DNA from: UBA7662 sp036787895
GTDB lineage: Bacteria > Bacteroidota > Bacteroidia > UBA7662
Reading direction: 5' to 3'
Length of the DNA stretch: 64,000 nt
Assembly (NCBI GenBank): GCA_036787895.1
Contig: DAIQOK010000002.1
Coordinates: forward strand, 124,001-188,000
In this document: positions 53,940 to 63,013 of the stretch, piece after piece
How positions within the stretch are numbered: the first letter of the stretch is position 1
How the letters are laid out: each line of letters begins with the position of its first letter
Notes under the pieces: generated by a model
The model's database searches: none
What the model was told of the DNA's origin: nothing
The model's input: only the letters and a program-made list of their open reading frames with translations
Made by a program: the position numbers and the translations under genes

Positions 53940-54613
53940 ATTCCCTTGGGCCGATATAAGAAACCGATTTTGTGCCAGGGTTTGGGTGTCTTGAACAAAG
54001 TTTTCTGCAAAAAAGCCGTCATCAGCAGCGTACACAACACCCCGATGATGGATCCCACAAATACATCGTTAAAAAAATGCTGGGACAGATAAATGCGCGA
54101 GTAAGCCGCGAACAGCGCCACCATAAACAAAACACTTCCCCAAGCCTTATTACGCAGGCAAATCGCCACAAAACTGAACAATGCAAAAGCAGAAGCCGAA
54201 TGCCCCGACGGAAAGCTGTTGTTGAAATGCAGTTCCACGCCATCTACCAAACGTATTTGCTGCCCGAGATCCCGGAAATGCCCGGCCGGCCGTAAGACAT
54301 CTTCAAAAAGCACCAACTTACCCAGTTGCGTGAGTACCAATACCAGCAAAAAACAATACAAACCCGTTAATGCCAGTCGGTAGTTCACCATACTCAATCC
54401 CACCAAAAACAACAGCGCCAATTTTCCGTCGCCCAAATGAGTAACATACGGAAAAACCGCATCCGCCAGGGGACTGTGGAACTGGTTGAGCCATAAAAAA
54501 CTCTCCACCTTGGAGCATAAAGCTACGATTACAGTCGCAAAAACTACAAATACTAGGTAAGGCATATAAAACCCCTTATTGTTTTTGACGAGTGTGGCGG
54601 CTTGGGAGAACAT
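53936..54613 (-). CDS. PAP2-family membrane phosphatase
   Basis: A 225-residue protein with about six membrane helices. The three PAP2 motifs are present: KLVLFEDVLRP (about 98-108), FPSGHSASAF (about 134-143, catalytic His) and SRIYLSQHFFNDVFVG (about 177-192). Members dephosphorylate undecaprenyl pyrophosphate, phosphatidate or lipid A. The lipid substrate cannot be read from sequence. It is monocistronic and shares 4 bp with the convergent DUF2147 gene. Confidence 0.92.
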   Translation of the reverse strand: MFSQAATLVKNNKGFYMPYLVFVVFATVIVALCSKVESFLWLNQFHSPLADAVFPYVTHLGDGKLALLFLVGLSMVNYRLALTGLYCFLLVLVLTQLGKLVLFEDVLRPAGHFRDLGQQIRLVDGVELHFNNSFPSGHSASAFALFSFVAICLRNKAWGSVLFMVALFAAYSRIYLSQHFFNDVFVGSIIGVLCTLLMTAFLQKTLFKTPKPWHKIGFLYRPKGI

Positions 54614-54730
54614 ACTGCGAACTTAGTATATAGTATTGAGTATTGAGTATAGAGATTTTGAGACGGAAGACGTAAGAAAAATGACTCTGAGCTTACGCTC
54701 TGCGCCCCTGCGGCTCTGCGTGAAACAAAA

Positions 54731-54750
54731 AAACGACCCGAAGGTCGTTT
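54731..54750 (-). terminator. Terminator after tRNA-Met
   Basis: Stem aaacgacc/ggtcgttt with loop cgaa, just 4 bp after the tRNA 3' end on the minus strand and followed there by a T run. The upstream 130 bp to the PAP2 gene hold short tagtattgag-type repeats only. Confidence 0.85.
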
Positions 54751-54753
54751 AAC

Positions 54754-54830
54754 TGGTAGCGGGGAGCAGGATCGAACTGCCGACCTTAGGGTTATGAATC
54801 CTACGCTCTAACCATCTGAGCTACCCCGCC
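54754..54830 (-). tRNA. tRNA-Met (CAT), elongator type
   Basis: A 77-nt cloverleaf including encoded CCA. The acceptor stem GGCGGGG pairs with CCCCGCT (G1.U72 wobble), the D arm is GCTC/GAGC, and the anticodon loop TTCATAA has anticodon CAT. The TTCGATC loop is canonical. The paired first base and GTAGCTCAG-like D region fit an elongator rather than initiator; a CAT-decoding tRNA-Ile cannot be excluded by reading alone. The pair next to the anticodon loop (A31.C39) is a mismatch. Confidence 0.93.
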
Positions 54831-54976
54831 ATTTGAAATGGAGTGCAAATATAAAGGTATTTTGTTGCCACGGAAGCTTTAGGGTGGAGCTTTTTCACAA
54901 AAAATACTTCGATTACCCACTTGCAAACCTTATACTTGTACTGAGACGAACGCTTGGGCGTTCTAAGGAAAACAAC

Positions 54977-55357
54977 ATGGAAAATCGCGTCAAAAACAAA
55001 CTCGAATACCTCTTTAACTGTTCAGCCAAGCTGTTGTACCGTTACATTTCTAACCCCTCGGGTTTAGAGGAATGGTTTGCCGACTCGGTTAATCTGTCGC
55101 AAGGCAAATACATTTTCACCTGGGAAGGCACCTCCCGTGAGGCTTTGCAACTCGAAACCCGCCTCAATTCACACACCCGCTTCCGCTGGCTCGACGATGC
55201 TGAAGATGAATTTTTCGAGTTCCGCCTGCGCCACGACGAGTTGACCAACGATGTATCCCTGACCATCACCGACTTCTGTGATTCGGATGAGCAGGAAGAA
55301 AACCAAATGTTATGGGACACTTCCATACAACAACTCCGTAATCGTATCGGCGCCTGA
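54977..55357 (+). CDS. START-like domain protein (AHSA1/Bet v 1 fold)
   Basis: A 126-residue protein from ATG 54977. KLEYLFNCSAKLLYRYISNPSGLEEWFAD matches the START-like proteins that Bacteroidota carry next to LptF/LptG-type permeases. The frame extends upstream to 54833 but would cross the tRNA border and lacks homology. It probably binds a lipid or other hydrophobic ligand. It is followed by the permease gene after 18 bp, so they form one unit. Confidence 0.9.
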   Translation: MENRVKNKLEYLFNCSAKLLYRYISNPSGLEEWFADSVNLSQGKYIFTWEGTSREALQLETRLNSHTRFRWLDDAEDEFFEFRLRHDELTNDVSLTITDFCDSDEQEENQMLWDTSIQQLRNRIGA

Positions 55358-55375
55358 AATTAAACGTATAAAGCG

Positions 55376-56812
55376 GTGAAAGTCCTGCACCGACTCTTAT
55401 TAAAGGCCTTCCTCGGCCCTTTTGTACTCACTTTCCTCATCGTGCTTTTTGTACTCGTGATGCAGTTTTTGTGGGTTTATATCGACGATTTGGTAGGCAA
55501 AGGCCTCGAATGGTACATCATTGCCGAAGTGCTTTTTTATGCCTCCGCCAGTTTTGTTCCTTTGGCTTTGCCCCTGGCCATTTTGTTGGCGTCCATCATG
55601 ACTTTCGGCAATTTAGGCGAGTTTTATGAGCTCACAGCTATTAAATCTTCAGGCATCTCCTTGTGGCGCTTTATGCGACCGCTTACCGTGCTTATCCTCC
55701 TTTTTTCAGTAGGTGCATTTTACTTTTCGAATACCGTTTTGCCGGTCAGCAGACTAAAATTCGGCTCCCTGCTTTACGACATCCAACAAAAAAAACCGGC
55801 GCTCTCGATCAAAGAAGGAATCTTTTATACCGATATCGACAACTATGCCATTCGTATTGAGAGCAAAAGTGAAGACAATAGGTATATACGCAATGTGCTT
55901 ATTTACGACCATACTTCAGGTCGCGGCAATGTGCAGGTAATCACAGCCGAAAAGGGCGAGATGTACCAAAGTAAAGACGAGCGTTATTTGACCCTCAAGC
56001 TATTCAATGGCTATTCTTACGAGGAAATGCCCGTCAAAGCAGCTCAGGCTGCTCGCAAACCTCAGATGCGAACACAGTTCAAAGAACAGCTGGTGCATTT
56101 TGATTTATCGGCTTTGAAGATGCAGCGCACCGACGAAGAGCTATTTAAGGACTACTATTCCATGCTCAATGTAGGTCAATTGCAGAAGGCCATCGATTCT
56201 TTGGAGCAAGATTATGGCTTCAGAGCACAAGAATTGAATGGTTTCATGAGCAATTATTACCAATTCAAAAAAGACAGTACTTTTTGGTTAGTTCCGGCTG
56301 CCGCCAAAAAAAGCGATAGTACCGGACTTTTAGCCCGGCTCGACCCAGAAATGCGGCAGGCTGTGCTGCAGGATGCTGTAAATAATACCCAGGCATTACA
56401 AGGTTTCAGTGGCATGAAAATGCGGGAGTTGGGCGGCAAACGTAATCTGCTCAACAGGCATTACCTGGAGTTTCACCGGAAATTCGCCCTTTCTTTCGCG
56501 TGTTTTGTACTTTTCCTGATAGGTGCGCCTTTGGGTGCCATCATTCGTCGTGGCGGACTTGGTTTGCCGATGTTGTTCTGCATCCTCTTTTTCCTGATTT
56601 ACCACGTCATCACCATGACCTCGGAAAAACTGGCTCGCGACAGCCATCTCGACCCGTCGATTGCCTTGTGGATCAGTAGTTTTGTATTGTTACCTATCGG
56701 ACTCTTTCTCATCTACAAGGCAAACAACGATTCACGCTTGTTTGATGCGGCCCCTTACCGTAACTTCTTTAACCGGCTACTGCAGCCGCTCCGTCAAAGA
56801 ATTACTACCTGA
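55376..56812 (+). CDS. LptF/LptG-family LPS export permease
   Basis: A 478-residue inner-membrane protein of the YjgP/YjgQ family, a permease half of the LptB2FG transporter that extracts lipopolysaccharide. Helices lie near 15-35, 55-80 and 100-120, then a long periplasmic beta domain (about 135-330), then helices at about 370-460. The GTG start at 55376 follows the START-like gene by 18 bp. Whether it is LptF or LptG is not clear; Bacteroidota often have two such genes apart. Its stop overlaps the ATG of the GT4 gene by one base, linking LPS export to polysaccharide synthesis. Confidence 0.92.
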   Translation: MKVLHRLLLKAFLGPFVLTFLIVLFVLVMQFLWVYIDDLVGKGLEWYIIAEVLFYASASFVPLALPLAILLASIMTFGNLGEFYELTAIKSSGISLWRFMRPLTVLILLFSVGAFYFSNTVLPVSRLKFGSLLYDIQQKKPALSIKEGIFYTDIDNYAIRIESKSEDNRYIRNVLIYDHTSGRGNVQVITAEKGEMYQSKDERYLTLKLFNGYSYEEMPVKAAQAARKPQMRTQFKEQLVHFDLSALKMQRTDEELFKDYYSMLNVGQLQKAIDSLEQDYGFRAQELNGFMSNYYQFKKDSTFWLVPAAAKKSDSTGLLARLDPEMRQAVLQDAVNNTQALQGFSGMKMRELGGKRNLLNRHYLEFHRKFALSFACFVLFLIGAPLGAIIRRGGLGLPMLFCILFFLIYHVITMTSEKLARDSHLDPSIALWISSFVLLPIGLFLIYKANNDSRLFDAAPYRNFFNRLLQPLRQRITT

Positions 56813-58011
56813 TGCGCATACTAACTTTATACAATCGCGTACCTTATCCCCTGAAAGATGGTGGGGCGCTGGCTGTATTTGCCATGCTCGAACAATTGCG
56901 GGCCAATGGGCATCAGGTTGACTTGATGTGTCTTAACCCATCCCGGAACTTCATCAACAGCAGCGATATACCAGACAATTTTTTCCAGCATTACCAGTTA
57001 CAAACGCTGGTCATCAATACCGATATCAATCAGGGCGATGCTTTATTGAATTTGTTCAGTCGTCGGCCTTATCATACCAGTCGTTTCTATCATCCCGACT
57101 TCAAAAAAATGTTGGAAGCGCGATTACGAGCTAAAGAATACGATCTCATCGTACTTGAAGCCACTTTTATGGGTGTTTATCTCAATGATTTGCGCAGGAT
57201 GACAAGCAGTCCGGTGGTATTGCGTGCCCACAATGTCGACCACTTGATCTGGCAACGGATAGCCGCCGGCACACGCGACTTGCTCAAAAAATGGTATCTG
57301 CAAGTACAGGCAACCCGACTCAAAAAATTCGAATTAAAGCTGGCAACAGCCGTCGATGCCCTGATTCCCATCAGCCCGGTTGATTTGGCTTACTTCAGAA
57401 AACAAGGCATTACAACCGCCGCGATTGCCTCACCCATGGGCATTGCCCTGCCTGAGCGCGCGATACCCGAGCAGCAGAAATGTCGCCAGCTGGGCTTTAT
57501 AGGCACGCTCGACTGGCTCCCAAATCAAGAAGGTGTTCGCTGGTTTATCGACCAATGCTGGCCATTGGTACATGCCAAAATGCCCAAATTGCAATTTCAT
57601 TTGGCAGGACGCAAAATCCCCGTCGATTTACAAGCCATTCATAGCGATGGCATAGTCGTTTTTGGCGAGGTGCCCGATGCGTCGGCCTTCATGAGCAGTT
57701 TGCAGCTTTTTGTAGTTCCCCTCCATTCAGGCAGTGGCATACGCATCAAATTATTGGAGGCCATGGCCATGGGTTTACCCATTGTAAGTACCACCGTAGG
57801 TGCCGAAGGAATTGCGGTAGTGAATGGCACCCATATGCTGCTTGCAGATACGCCCGAAGAATTTGCCGGTGCCATCCAGCTCATTGCCAATGATCCGGCT
57901 TTTGGCTACCAGCTCGGCTTAAATGCCCGACAACTGATTGCTGAGCACTACAATATCGAAAAAACCGGTCGCGAACTCAGCGCCTTTTACCGAGATTTAA
58001 CCCATGCCTGA
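56812..58011 (+). CDS. Glycosyltransferase, GT4 type (GT-B fold)
   Basis: A 399-residue sugar transferase. The first Rossmann domain starts with ILTLYNRVPYPLKDGGALAVF, where the Gly-rich loop sits. The second domain contains FIGTLDWLPNQEGVRWF and the nucleotide-sugar site HSGSGIRIKLLEAMAMGLPIVST (about 302-325). It is expected to add a sugar to a lipid-linked glycan at the cytoplasmic membrane face. It overlaps the permease by one base and the following GT2 gene by 8 bp. Donor and acceptor are unknown. Confidence 0.93.
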   Translation: MRILTLYNRVPYPLKDGGALAVFAMLEQLRANGHQVDLMCLNPSRNFINSSDIPDNFFQHYQLQTLVINTDINQGDALLNLFSRRPYHTSRFYHPDFKKMLEARLRAKEYDLIVLEATFMGVYLNDLRRMTSSPVVLRAHNVDHLIWQRIAAGTRDLLKKWYLQVQATRLKKFELKLATAVDALIPISPVDLAYFRKQGITTAAIASPMGIALPERAIPEQQKCRQLGFIGTLDWLPNQEGVRWFIDQCWPLVHAKMPKLQFHLAGRKIPVDLQAIHSDGIVVFGEVPDASAFMSSLQLFVVPLHSGSGIRIKLLEAMAMGLPIVSTTVGAEGIAVVNGTHMLLADTPEEFAGAIQLIANDPAFGYQLGLNARQLIAEHYNIEKTGRELSAFYRDLTHA

Positions 58012-59149
58012 GGTTGGAGCCTGGATGTTTTGGTTGTCGACCGGACTGGTATTCCACTCCTATGTGGTTTTCCCGGCACATATGCGGTTGCTACGCAAAA
58101 AAAAGAAAGTTACCGAGCCATCCACCCTTTTTCCGGATGTAGATATTGTGCTGGCTGCCTGGAACGAGGAGGCTGTGATTGCGCAAAAAATCCGTAGCAG
58201 TTTTGCCACCAGCTATTCCGGCAAATTACGAGTTTTAGTTGGTACCGATGCCTGTACCGACCGCACCGACGAAATTATCTTAGAGCTTCAAAAAGAGTTC
58301 CCAAATCTGGTATATCGGAAATTTGATAAAAGAACCGGCAAACCCGAAATTCTCAACCAACTCATCGGCCATGCCACGGCTGAGCTGCTGGTGTTGACCG
58401 ATGCTGATGCTTTTTTTTATCCCGAAACCCTCAGCGCGCTCGTCGCACCCTTTGCGAACCCAGCCGTGGGCGGCGTGCAGGCCGATGTGGAGTTGCTCAC
58501 AGAAAGCTCGAATGAAGTTGCTCACCAGGAAGCGCGATATACCTATCGTGAGATGGAAATCAAAGCTGGCGAAGGGCAAATGGGCTGCATCATCGGAGCT
58601 TATGGCGCCGCCTATGCCATCCGGCGAGCTTTATACCGCCCCATTCCACCTGGCTTTAATGTAGACGACTTTTTCATTTTTATGGAGGTGCTGCGGCAAG
58701 GTTATCAAACCGTTTATGCCAGCGAAGCGCGCTACCAATTGCTCTTATCGGGCGATGCCGAGGTGCAGTTCAGGCGCAAAAGACGTATTGGCAAAGGCAA
58801 TTACCAAAACTTATTCTACTTTGGCCGCCTCCTTTTCTGGCCTGGCCGCTTGGCGTATGCATTTTGGTCGCACAAGGCTTTACGCTGGCTTACTCCTGTT
58901 TTGCTGGTTACTGCTTTTTCAGGCGCCTGGCTCGCTGCTGTTGAACCAATGTATGCCCTCATAACAGCCACCATGCTCAGCTTCGGTGCTGCCGCTTTGC
59001 TCGATCATTGGTTGTTGGCTCCCATGGGCTTAAAAGTTAAAGGCCTGCGTTTTATGCGTCATTTCCTAAGCATGAATCTGGCATTATTGCTGGGCTTTTA
59101 CGACCTTATGCGTGGCGATAATCGCGGACACTGGAGCAACAAGGCATAA
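58004..59149 (+). CDS. Glycosyltransferase family 2, membrane type
   Basis: A 381-residue transferase. One N-terminal hydrophobic segment is followed by a GT-A domain (about 45-280). It shows VDIVLAAWNEEAVI, DxD-like VLTDADAFF (about 127-135), the acceptor ED-like VDDFFIFMEVLRQG, and an RRKRRIGKGNYQNL block in place of the QxxRW motif. Two to four helices complete the C-terminus (about 285-370). This is the layout of processive or polymer-forming GT2 enzymes, but the missing QxxRW argues against a synthase. It ends at a bidirectional terminator. Confidence 0.9.
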   Translation: MPEVGAWMFWLSTGLVFHSYVVFPAHMRLLRKKKKVTEPSTLFPDVDIVLAAWNEEAVIAQKIRSSFATSYSGKLRVLVGTDACTDRTDEIILELQKEFPNLVYRKFDKRTGKPEILNQLIGHATAELLVLTDADAFFYPETLSALVAPFANPAVGGVQADVELLTESSNEVAHQEARYTYREMEIKAGEGQMGCIIGAYGAAYAIRRALYRPIPPGFNVDDFFIFMEVLRQGYQTVYASEARYQLLLSGDAEVQFRRKRRIGKGNYQNLFYFGRLLFWPGRLAYAFWSHKALRWLTPVLLVTAFSGAWLAAVEPMYALITATMLSFGAAALLDHWLLAPMGLKVKGLRFMRHFLSMNLALLLGFYDLMRGDNRGHWSNKA

Positions 59150-59183
59150 AAAAACCGCCGATGAAAACACCGGCGGTTTTTTA
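59149..59183. terminator. Bidirectional terminator
   Basis: Stem aaaaccgccg/cggcggtttt with a 9-nt loop and T runs on both sides, between the convergent GT2 gene and the putative outer-membrane protein gene. Confidence 0.9.
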
Positions 59184-59195
59184 AGCTATTTAAGT

Positions 59196-60347
59196 TTAGA
59201 ATCCCAGGCTCAAACCTAGGTTATAACCAGTATAACCACCGGCATTGAAGATTTCACCGTGCAAACCAAAGATGAGGAGCTTCACACGCAAACCTGCACC
59301 TACACGCATGGTGTTGGCCGAATTAAATTCGATGTTGATTGGGTCGTTGTAGTTGGTATAAATTTCGCGCAAATCGGTTGGATCAGCGGTTGCAGTATTT
59401 TCTTCCAGTCCGGTTTGAATAGCATAATCTCCTGCTGTTTTGAGTGAAAAAGAGGAACGTAGGAAACCAGCACTTACATAAGGCGTAAACATGAGGAGTT
59501 TTTTCGAGAGAATAACACCAAATCCCATGGCATTAGCATTGAGGGCTAATTTTTGATTATCATAATTACCCGGATTATCCAAACGGAAACCGGTTACGGC
59601 GCCGGGGCCGGTATTGCCGGCATAATTGGCTGCAGTTGGAGCTGGTACCGAAGTATTCAACTCAACATTCAAAGCGGTATAGTTGAAATAACCCGACAGG
59701 CTAAAAGGCAGTTTGCCCATGAAAGGAATCCACTGCATGAGATCATGTTTCACACCCACACCCCATAAACCTGCACTTCCACCAATGTCTGAACCTAAGG
59801 TGCTGAAGTCAAGGGTCGGAACAAAACGAATAGATACCTCAGTTTTTTTAATCAAGCCGAGGTTAAACTGTACAAATGGAGCAGCATTCGCAGCCAAGCC
59901 GGCACCTGATGTTAATCCGGCAATTTCCTGAATTTTTACTTCCTGGTTATTAGCAGGGTTTCTGCCATAAATAGCCCAAACCGGACCATCACCATCACCA
60001 TGCAAGGTAGGTGCCATAGTCACTGTAGGATCAACCGGACGGAGATTCGCCAATCCCAAAGGCGCAATTTCGAACATTTTCTTCTCATCGGGGATGGGAA
60101 TAAATGAAGCACCTAATTGCACATTAAAACGAAGTAATTTGAGTGGCGACGCTGTGTTGAACCAGTTTTGCGCCAATCCCATTCCAAATGACTCTGCAAA
60201 TGGTTCGAAATAGGCATTCAGCACTTTGTTCGCATCATCGATACCAGCCGACATTACAGCGGCTACATCGCCTTGGGCATTGGCTTTACCAAGCGATAAA
60301 CCCATCAGGGTTACACCAGTAAAAAATAGTTTAGAGATGGCTTTCAT
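59196..60347 (-). CDS. Putative outer-membrane beta-barrel protein (DUF6588-like)
   Basis: A 383-residue exported protein. A signal peptide (about 1-24, ends GKANAQ) is followed by repeated amphipathic strands with many Gly/aromatic turns, and the C-terminus is YNLGLSLGF, ending in Phe as barrels do. The part FEIAPLGLANLRPVDPTVTM... resembles the family I know as DUF6588; this is memory, not a search. It has a near-perfect promoter upstream and sits inside the glycosyltransferase block on the opposite strand from its neighbours at 58004 and 61530. The function is unknown. Confidence 0.75.
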   Translation of the reverse strand: MKAISKLFFTGVTLMGLSLGKANAQGDVAAVMSAGIDDANKVLNAYFEPFAESFGMGLAQNWFNTASPLKLLRFNVQLGASFIPIPDEKKMFEIAPLGLANLRPVDPTVTMAPTLHGDGDGPVWAIYGRNPANNQEVKIQEIAGLTSGAGLAANAAPFVQFNLGLIKKTEVSIRFVPTLDFSTLGSDIGGSAGLWGVGVKHDLMQWIPFMGKLPFSLSGYFNYTALNVELNTSVPAPTAANYAGNTGPGAVTGFRLDNPGNYDNQKLALNANAMGFGVILSKKLLMFTPYVSAGFLRSSFSLKTAGDYAIQTGLEENTATADPTDLREIYTNYNDPINIEFNSANTMRVGAGLRVKLLIFGLHGEIFNAGGYTGYNLGLSLGF

Positions 60348-60372
60348 AGAAGTTGGTTTGGTTCTTTGAAAT

Positions 60373-60402
60373 CAAAAATAGATAAATAAGTAAACACACA
60401 AA
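60373..60402 (-). promoter_or_regulatory. Promoter of the putative outer-membrane protein gene
   Basis: On the minus strand TTTG, 18 bp, TATTTTTG: both boxes match the Bacteroidota consensus exactly, 25 bp before the ATG. It is the best promoter seen in the window. Confidence 0.65.
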
Positions 60403-60417
60403 CGTTTAAAACTAAAT

Positions 60418-60459
60418 ATACCATACTGAGGGTATGCCCTCATCGGTGTAGCATGGTAT
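60418..60459 (-). terminator. Two-level hairpin at the 3' end of the GT9 gene
   Basis: An inner stem tgaggg/ccctca (60427-60432 with 60437-60442) overlaps the GT9 stop, and an outer pair ataccat/atggtat (60418-60424 with 60453-60459) encloses it. The tail on the minus strand is T-rich but broken, so termination is plausible, not certain. Confidence 0.45.
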
Positions 60460-61471
60460 GAATGCGGCTTAAAACTTCTTCCGGTAAGAGCCGGTTCATG
60501 CACGGATTCTCCGGAAATACACAAAGCAGTTGATCACAGGGATTGCAATCGAGTTTGTGGTGAAGAAAACTGTGCTGCTCACCGTAGGGGGCGAATATTT
60601 CAGGCTGTCCAGGTCCAAAAAGCGCCAAGGTGGGTGTGCCGGTGGCTGCAGCAATGTGCATGGGGCCACTTTCATTACCAACCATGAGTTGGGCCTTACC
60701 CACCAGTGCGGCGTAGTCCAATAAATTACCCTGATCTGCAAAACTAAAGGTTTCGAAAGGGATTTTGGCCTGAATACGTTTAATATCAGCTACATCCTCA
60801 GCCGCTCCGGCAAAAACAATCTGGAAGTCAAAATCTCTTTTCAGCCCTTCTGCCAAGCTAGCCCAGCTTTGTAGGCCCCAGCGTCGCAATAGTTTTCTCG
60901 CTCCGGTGTGAAAGACAACAAATTTTTCCAAATCGTGCCGTTGCAGGAATAAAATCGCTTGTTGTTCATTTCGCCGGCCGGTATATATACGGGCCTTAGG
61001 CTGGTCGATTTTCGCACCTAAAAGCGGAGCAATTATTTTAAGGTTAAATAAGAGTTCATGCTCCTGTTCCCGCCTGTACAGCCGGTTTAAAAAGCGGTGA
61101 CTCCCCCGGTCGAGCCGCACTTTGGGGCGTTGCCCGAGGGCGAAACGGAGGCTGTCCCAGTCGCCGCGCAGGTCGAGTATAACATCATAACGTCCGGATA
61201 GGCTGGCATAATCGGTTACAATATGATTGAGGTGGGGATCGTGCTGCACCAGACTTTTCAGGAGGGGTTTACAGAAAAGCGTGAGTTCGGTCGCCGGGAA
61301 TTTTTGCTTCAGGGCTTCGAAGACGGGCAAAGTGGTGACCATATCTCCGATTTCATCGAGGCGAAAGATGAGGATGCGTTGTGGCTGAATTCGGGCAGGG
61401 TTACGCCACAGGCTTATCCAGCTGGTTAAGAGGTAAGAACAGAAAAAGAGCAAACGTTCTCCTTGCAACAT
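60440..61471 (-). CDS. Glycosyltransferase family 9 (heptosyltransferase-like)
   Basis: A 343-residue GT-B enzyme from ATG 61471. RILIFRLDEIGDMVTTLPVFEALKQKFP (about 31-58) matches the N-terminal GT9 block. The nucleotide-heptose site is seen in VGNESGPMHIAAATGTPTLALFGPG (about 270-294). Four C-terminal cysteines (NPCDQLLC...NPC) follow, as in several GT9 proteins. GT9 enzymes add heptose or related sugars to lipid A-linked core. The open frame extends upstream to 61609, but that part lies over the divergent flippase start. The two ATGs at 61469-61472 overlap tail to tail if the flippase also uses 61470. Confidence 0.9.
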   Translation of the reverse strand: MLQGERLLFFCSYLLTSWISLWRNPARIQPQRILIFRLDEIGDMVTTLPVFEALKQKFPATELTLFCKPLLKSLVQHDPHLNHIVTDYASLSGRYDVILDLRGDWDSLRFALGQRPKVRLDRGSHRFLNRLYRREQEHELLFNLKIIAPLLGAKIDQPKARIYTGRRNEQQAILFLQRHDLEKFVVFHTGARKLLRRWGLQSWASLAEGLKRDFDFQIVFAGAAEDVADIKRIQAKIPFETFSFADQGNLLDYAALVGKAQLMVGNESGPMHIAAATGTPTLALFGPGQPEIFAPYGEQHSFLHHKLDCNPCDQLLCVFPENPCMNRLLPEEVLSRIHTMLHR

Positions 61472-61529
61472 GAGGGTCAAAGTTCTGAATAATCGGCCAA
61501 CCCACCTATATTTAACCGCAATACCGCCT

Positions 61530-62951
61530 GTGATACGCAAATTTATTTCGAATGCCAGCCTGTTGATGGGCCTGAACCTGCTCATCAAACCGATTTTTAT
61601 CTTCGGCATCGACCGGCAGATTCAAAATATGGCCGGCCCCGAAAACTACGGCTTGTACTATGCCGTATTCAGCTTTTCATTGCTGGGCAGCATGCTTTTG
61701 GATGCCGGTTTATCGAATTATAATGCCCGGCAGGTGGCTATGTACCCTGAAAAAGCACTAAAACGCACGCCGGCCTTATTGGGGTTGCGGCTTTGGCTTT
61801 TTGCCATTTATGCTGTGCTTACCTTGGGAATTGGTTGGTGTGTAGGTTATCGTGGCACGGCATGGACGCTACTGGCTATGGTGGCTATCAACCAGGGACT
61901 GAACTACAGCCTTTTTTTTCTGCGCAGCAATTTGCAGGGCATGCATCTATTCCAACGTGATGGCACCCTTAGTGTACTCGACCGGGCCCTCACCATCGGT
62001 TTTTGTATCCCACTCCTCCAGGGCCACCGCTATAGTGGCAATTTATTGCTTGATTTTGTTCTGGTACAAATGTTGGCTTATGCGCTGTCGACCGCCCTCG
62101 CCCTCTACTGGAACAGCCGCTTTACCAGCCTGAAGCCCGTATTTCAGCCTGCTTTACAGAAATCATTACTCGCACAAACCTTTCCATTCGCCGTCCTCGG
62201 CCTGGTCATGACACTTTACTCCCGGCTTGATGCCGTGATGCTCGTAAAAATGTTGCCCGACGGCATTTACCAGGCCGGTCAATATGCCGCAGGTTACCGC
62301 CTGCTCGACGCTTTCGCCACTGTACCGCTTTTGCTCAGTGGTATGTTGTTACCACTATTTTCCCGTCAGATTCATCAGGCAGAAAAAACTGCACCCCTCG
62401 CCCGGTTTACTGGTTTATTATTATTGGGGAGCGGTTGGTTGTTGGGATTAATGGCCTTTTTTCACCACGAGGCCATTTTACGTTTACTTTATACCCACAA
62501 CAGTGCCGAACAGGATAGACTGTTTGTATGGTTGATGTGGACCTATTTACCCATAGCCGGCATTTTTGTTTTTGGCTCGCTACTTACTGCTGCCGGTAAA
62601 CTCAAATTACTCAATTGGCTGGCTGTAGGTGGTTTGGTACTTAATGTGACACTTAATCTCCTGCTTATTCCCGGCCAAGGAGCCGCAGGTGCTGCCATCG
62701 CCACTTTTATCACCCAATTTCTATTATTCGCTGCTCAATTGTGGTTTTCAGCCAAACGATTTGCCTGGCAATTCGACTGGCCTTTGTTTCTCAAAATCGG
62801 CTTTTTTATGCTTCTCAGTGCAGGATGTATGTACTACACCCGCAATGGCACCGGCTGGTGGGGCATGTTGTCGGGTGTTGGCCTGGGAGCTGTATCCTTG
62901 GTGTTATTATTCGCCGAACGCTGGAAACAATTCCGCGATTTGGTACGATAA
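61530..62951 (+). CDS. Polysaccharide flippase (Wzx/MOP superfamily)
   Basis: A 473-residue membrane protein with about 12-14 hydrophobic segments. The N-terminus IRKFISNASLLMGLNLLIKPIFIFGIDR is typical of Bacteroidota MOP-type flippases. A GTG at 61530 is preferred because it places that block at the start; an ATG at 61470 would add 20 residues. It moves lipid-linked glycan units from the cytoplasmic to the periplasmic side. It precedes the Wzz-type gene by 62 bp, which contain a candidate promoter. Confidence 0.88.
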   Translation: MIRKFISNASLLMGLNLLIKPIFIFGIDRQIQNMAGPENYGLYYAVFSFSLLGSMLLDAGLSNYNARQVAMYPEKALKRTPALLGLRLWLFAIYAVLTLGIGWCVGYRGTAWTLLAMVAINQGLNYSLFFLRSNLQGMHLFQRDGTLSVLDRALTIGFCIPLLQGHRYSGNLLLDFVLVQMLAYALSTALALYWNSRFTSLKPVFQPALQKSLLAQTFPFAVLGLVMTLYSRLDAVMLVKMLPDGIYQAGQYAAGYRLLDAFATVPLLLSGMLLPLFSRQIHQAEKTAPLARFTGLLLLGSGWLLGLMAFFHHEAILRLLYTHNSAEQDRLFVWLMWTYLPIAGIFVFGSLLTAAGKLKLLNWLAVGGLVLNVTLNLLLIPGQGAAGAAIATFITQFLLFAAQLWFSAKRFAWQFDWPLFLKIGFFMLLSAGCMYYTRNGTGWWGMLSGVGLGAVSLVLLFAERWKQFRDLVR

Positions 62952-62965
62952 GCACGCTTCTACCG

Positions 62966-62994
62966 TTGACCTACGCGGATTTCCCTTATTTTAG
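62966..62994 (+). promoter_or_regulatory. Candidate promoter of the Wzz-type gene
   Basis: TTG at 62966-62968, 18 bp, TATTTTAG at 62987-62994 (one mismatch to TAnnTTTG), 19 bp before the ATG. Confidence 0.4.
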
Positions 62995-63013
62995 CCCAAA
63001 TTTTTAGCTTGTC

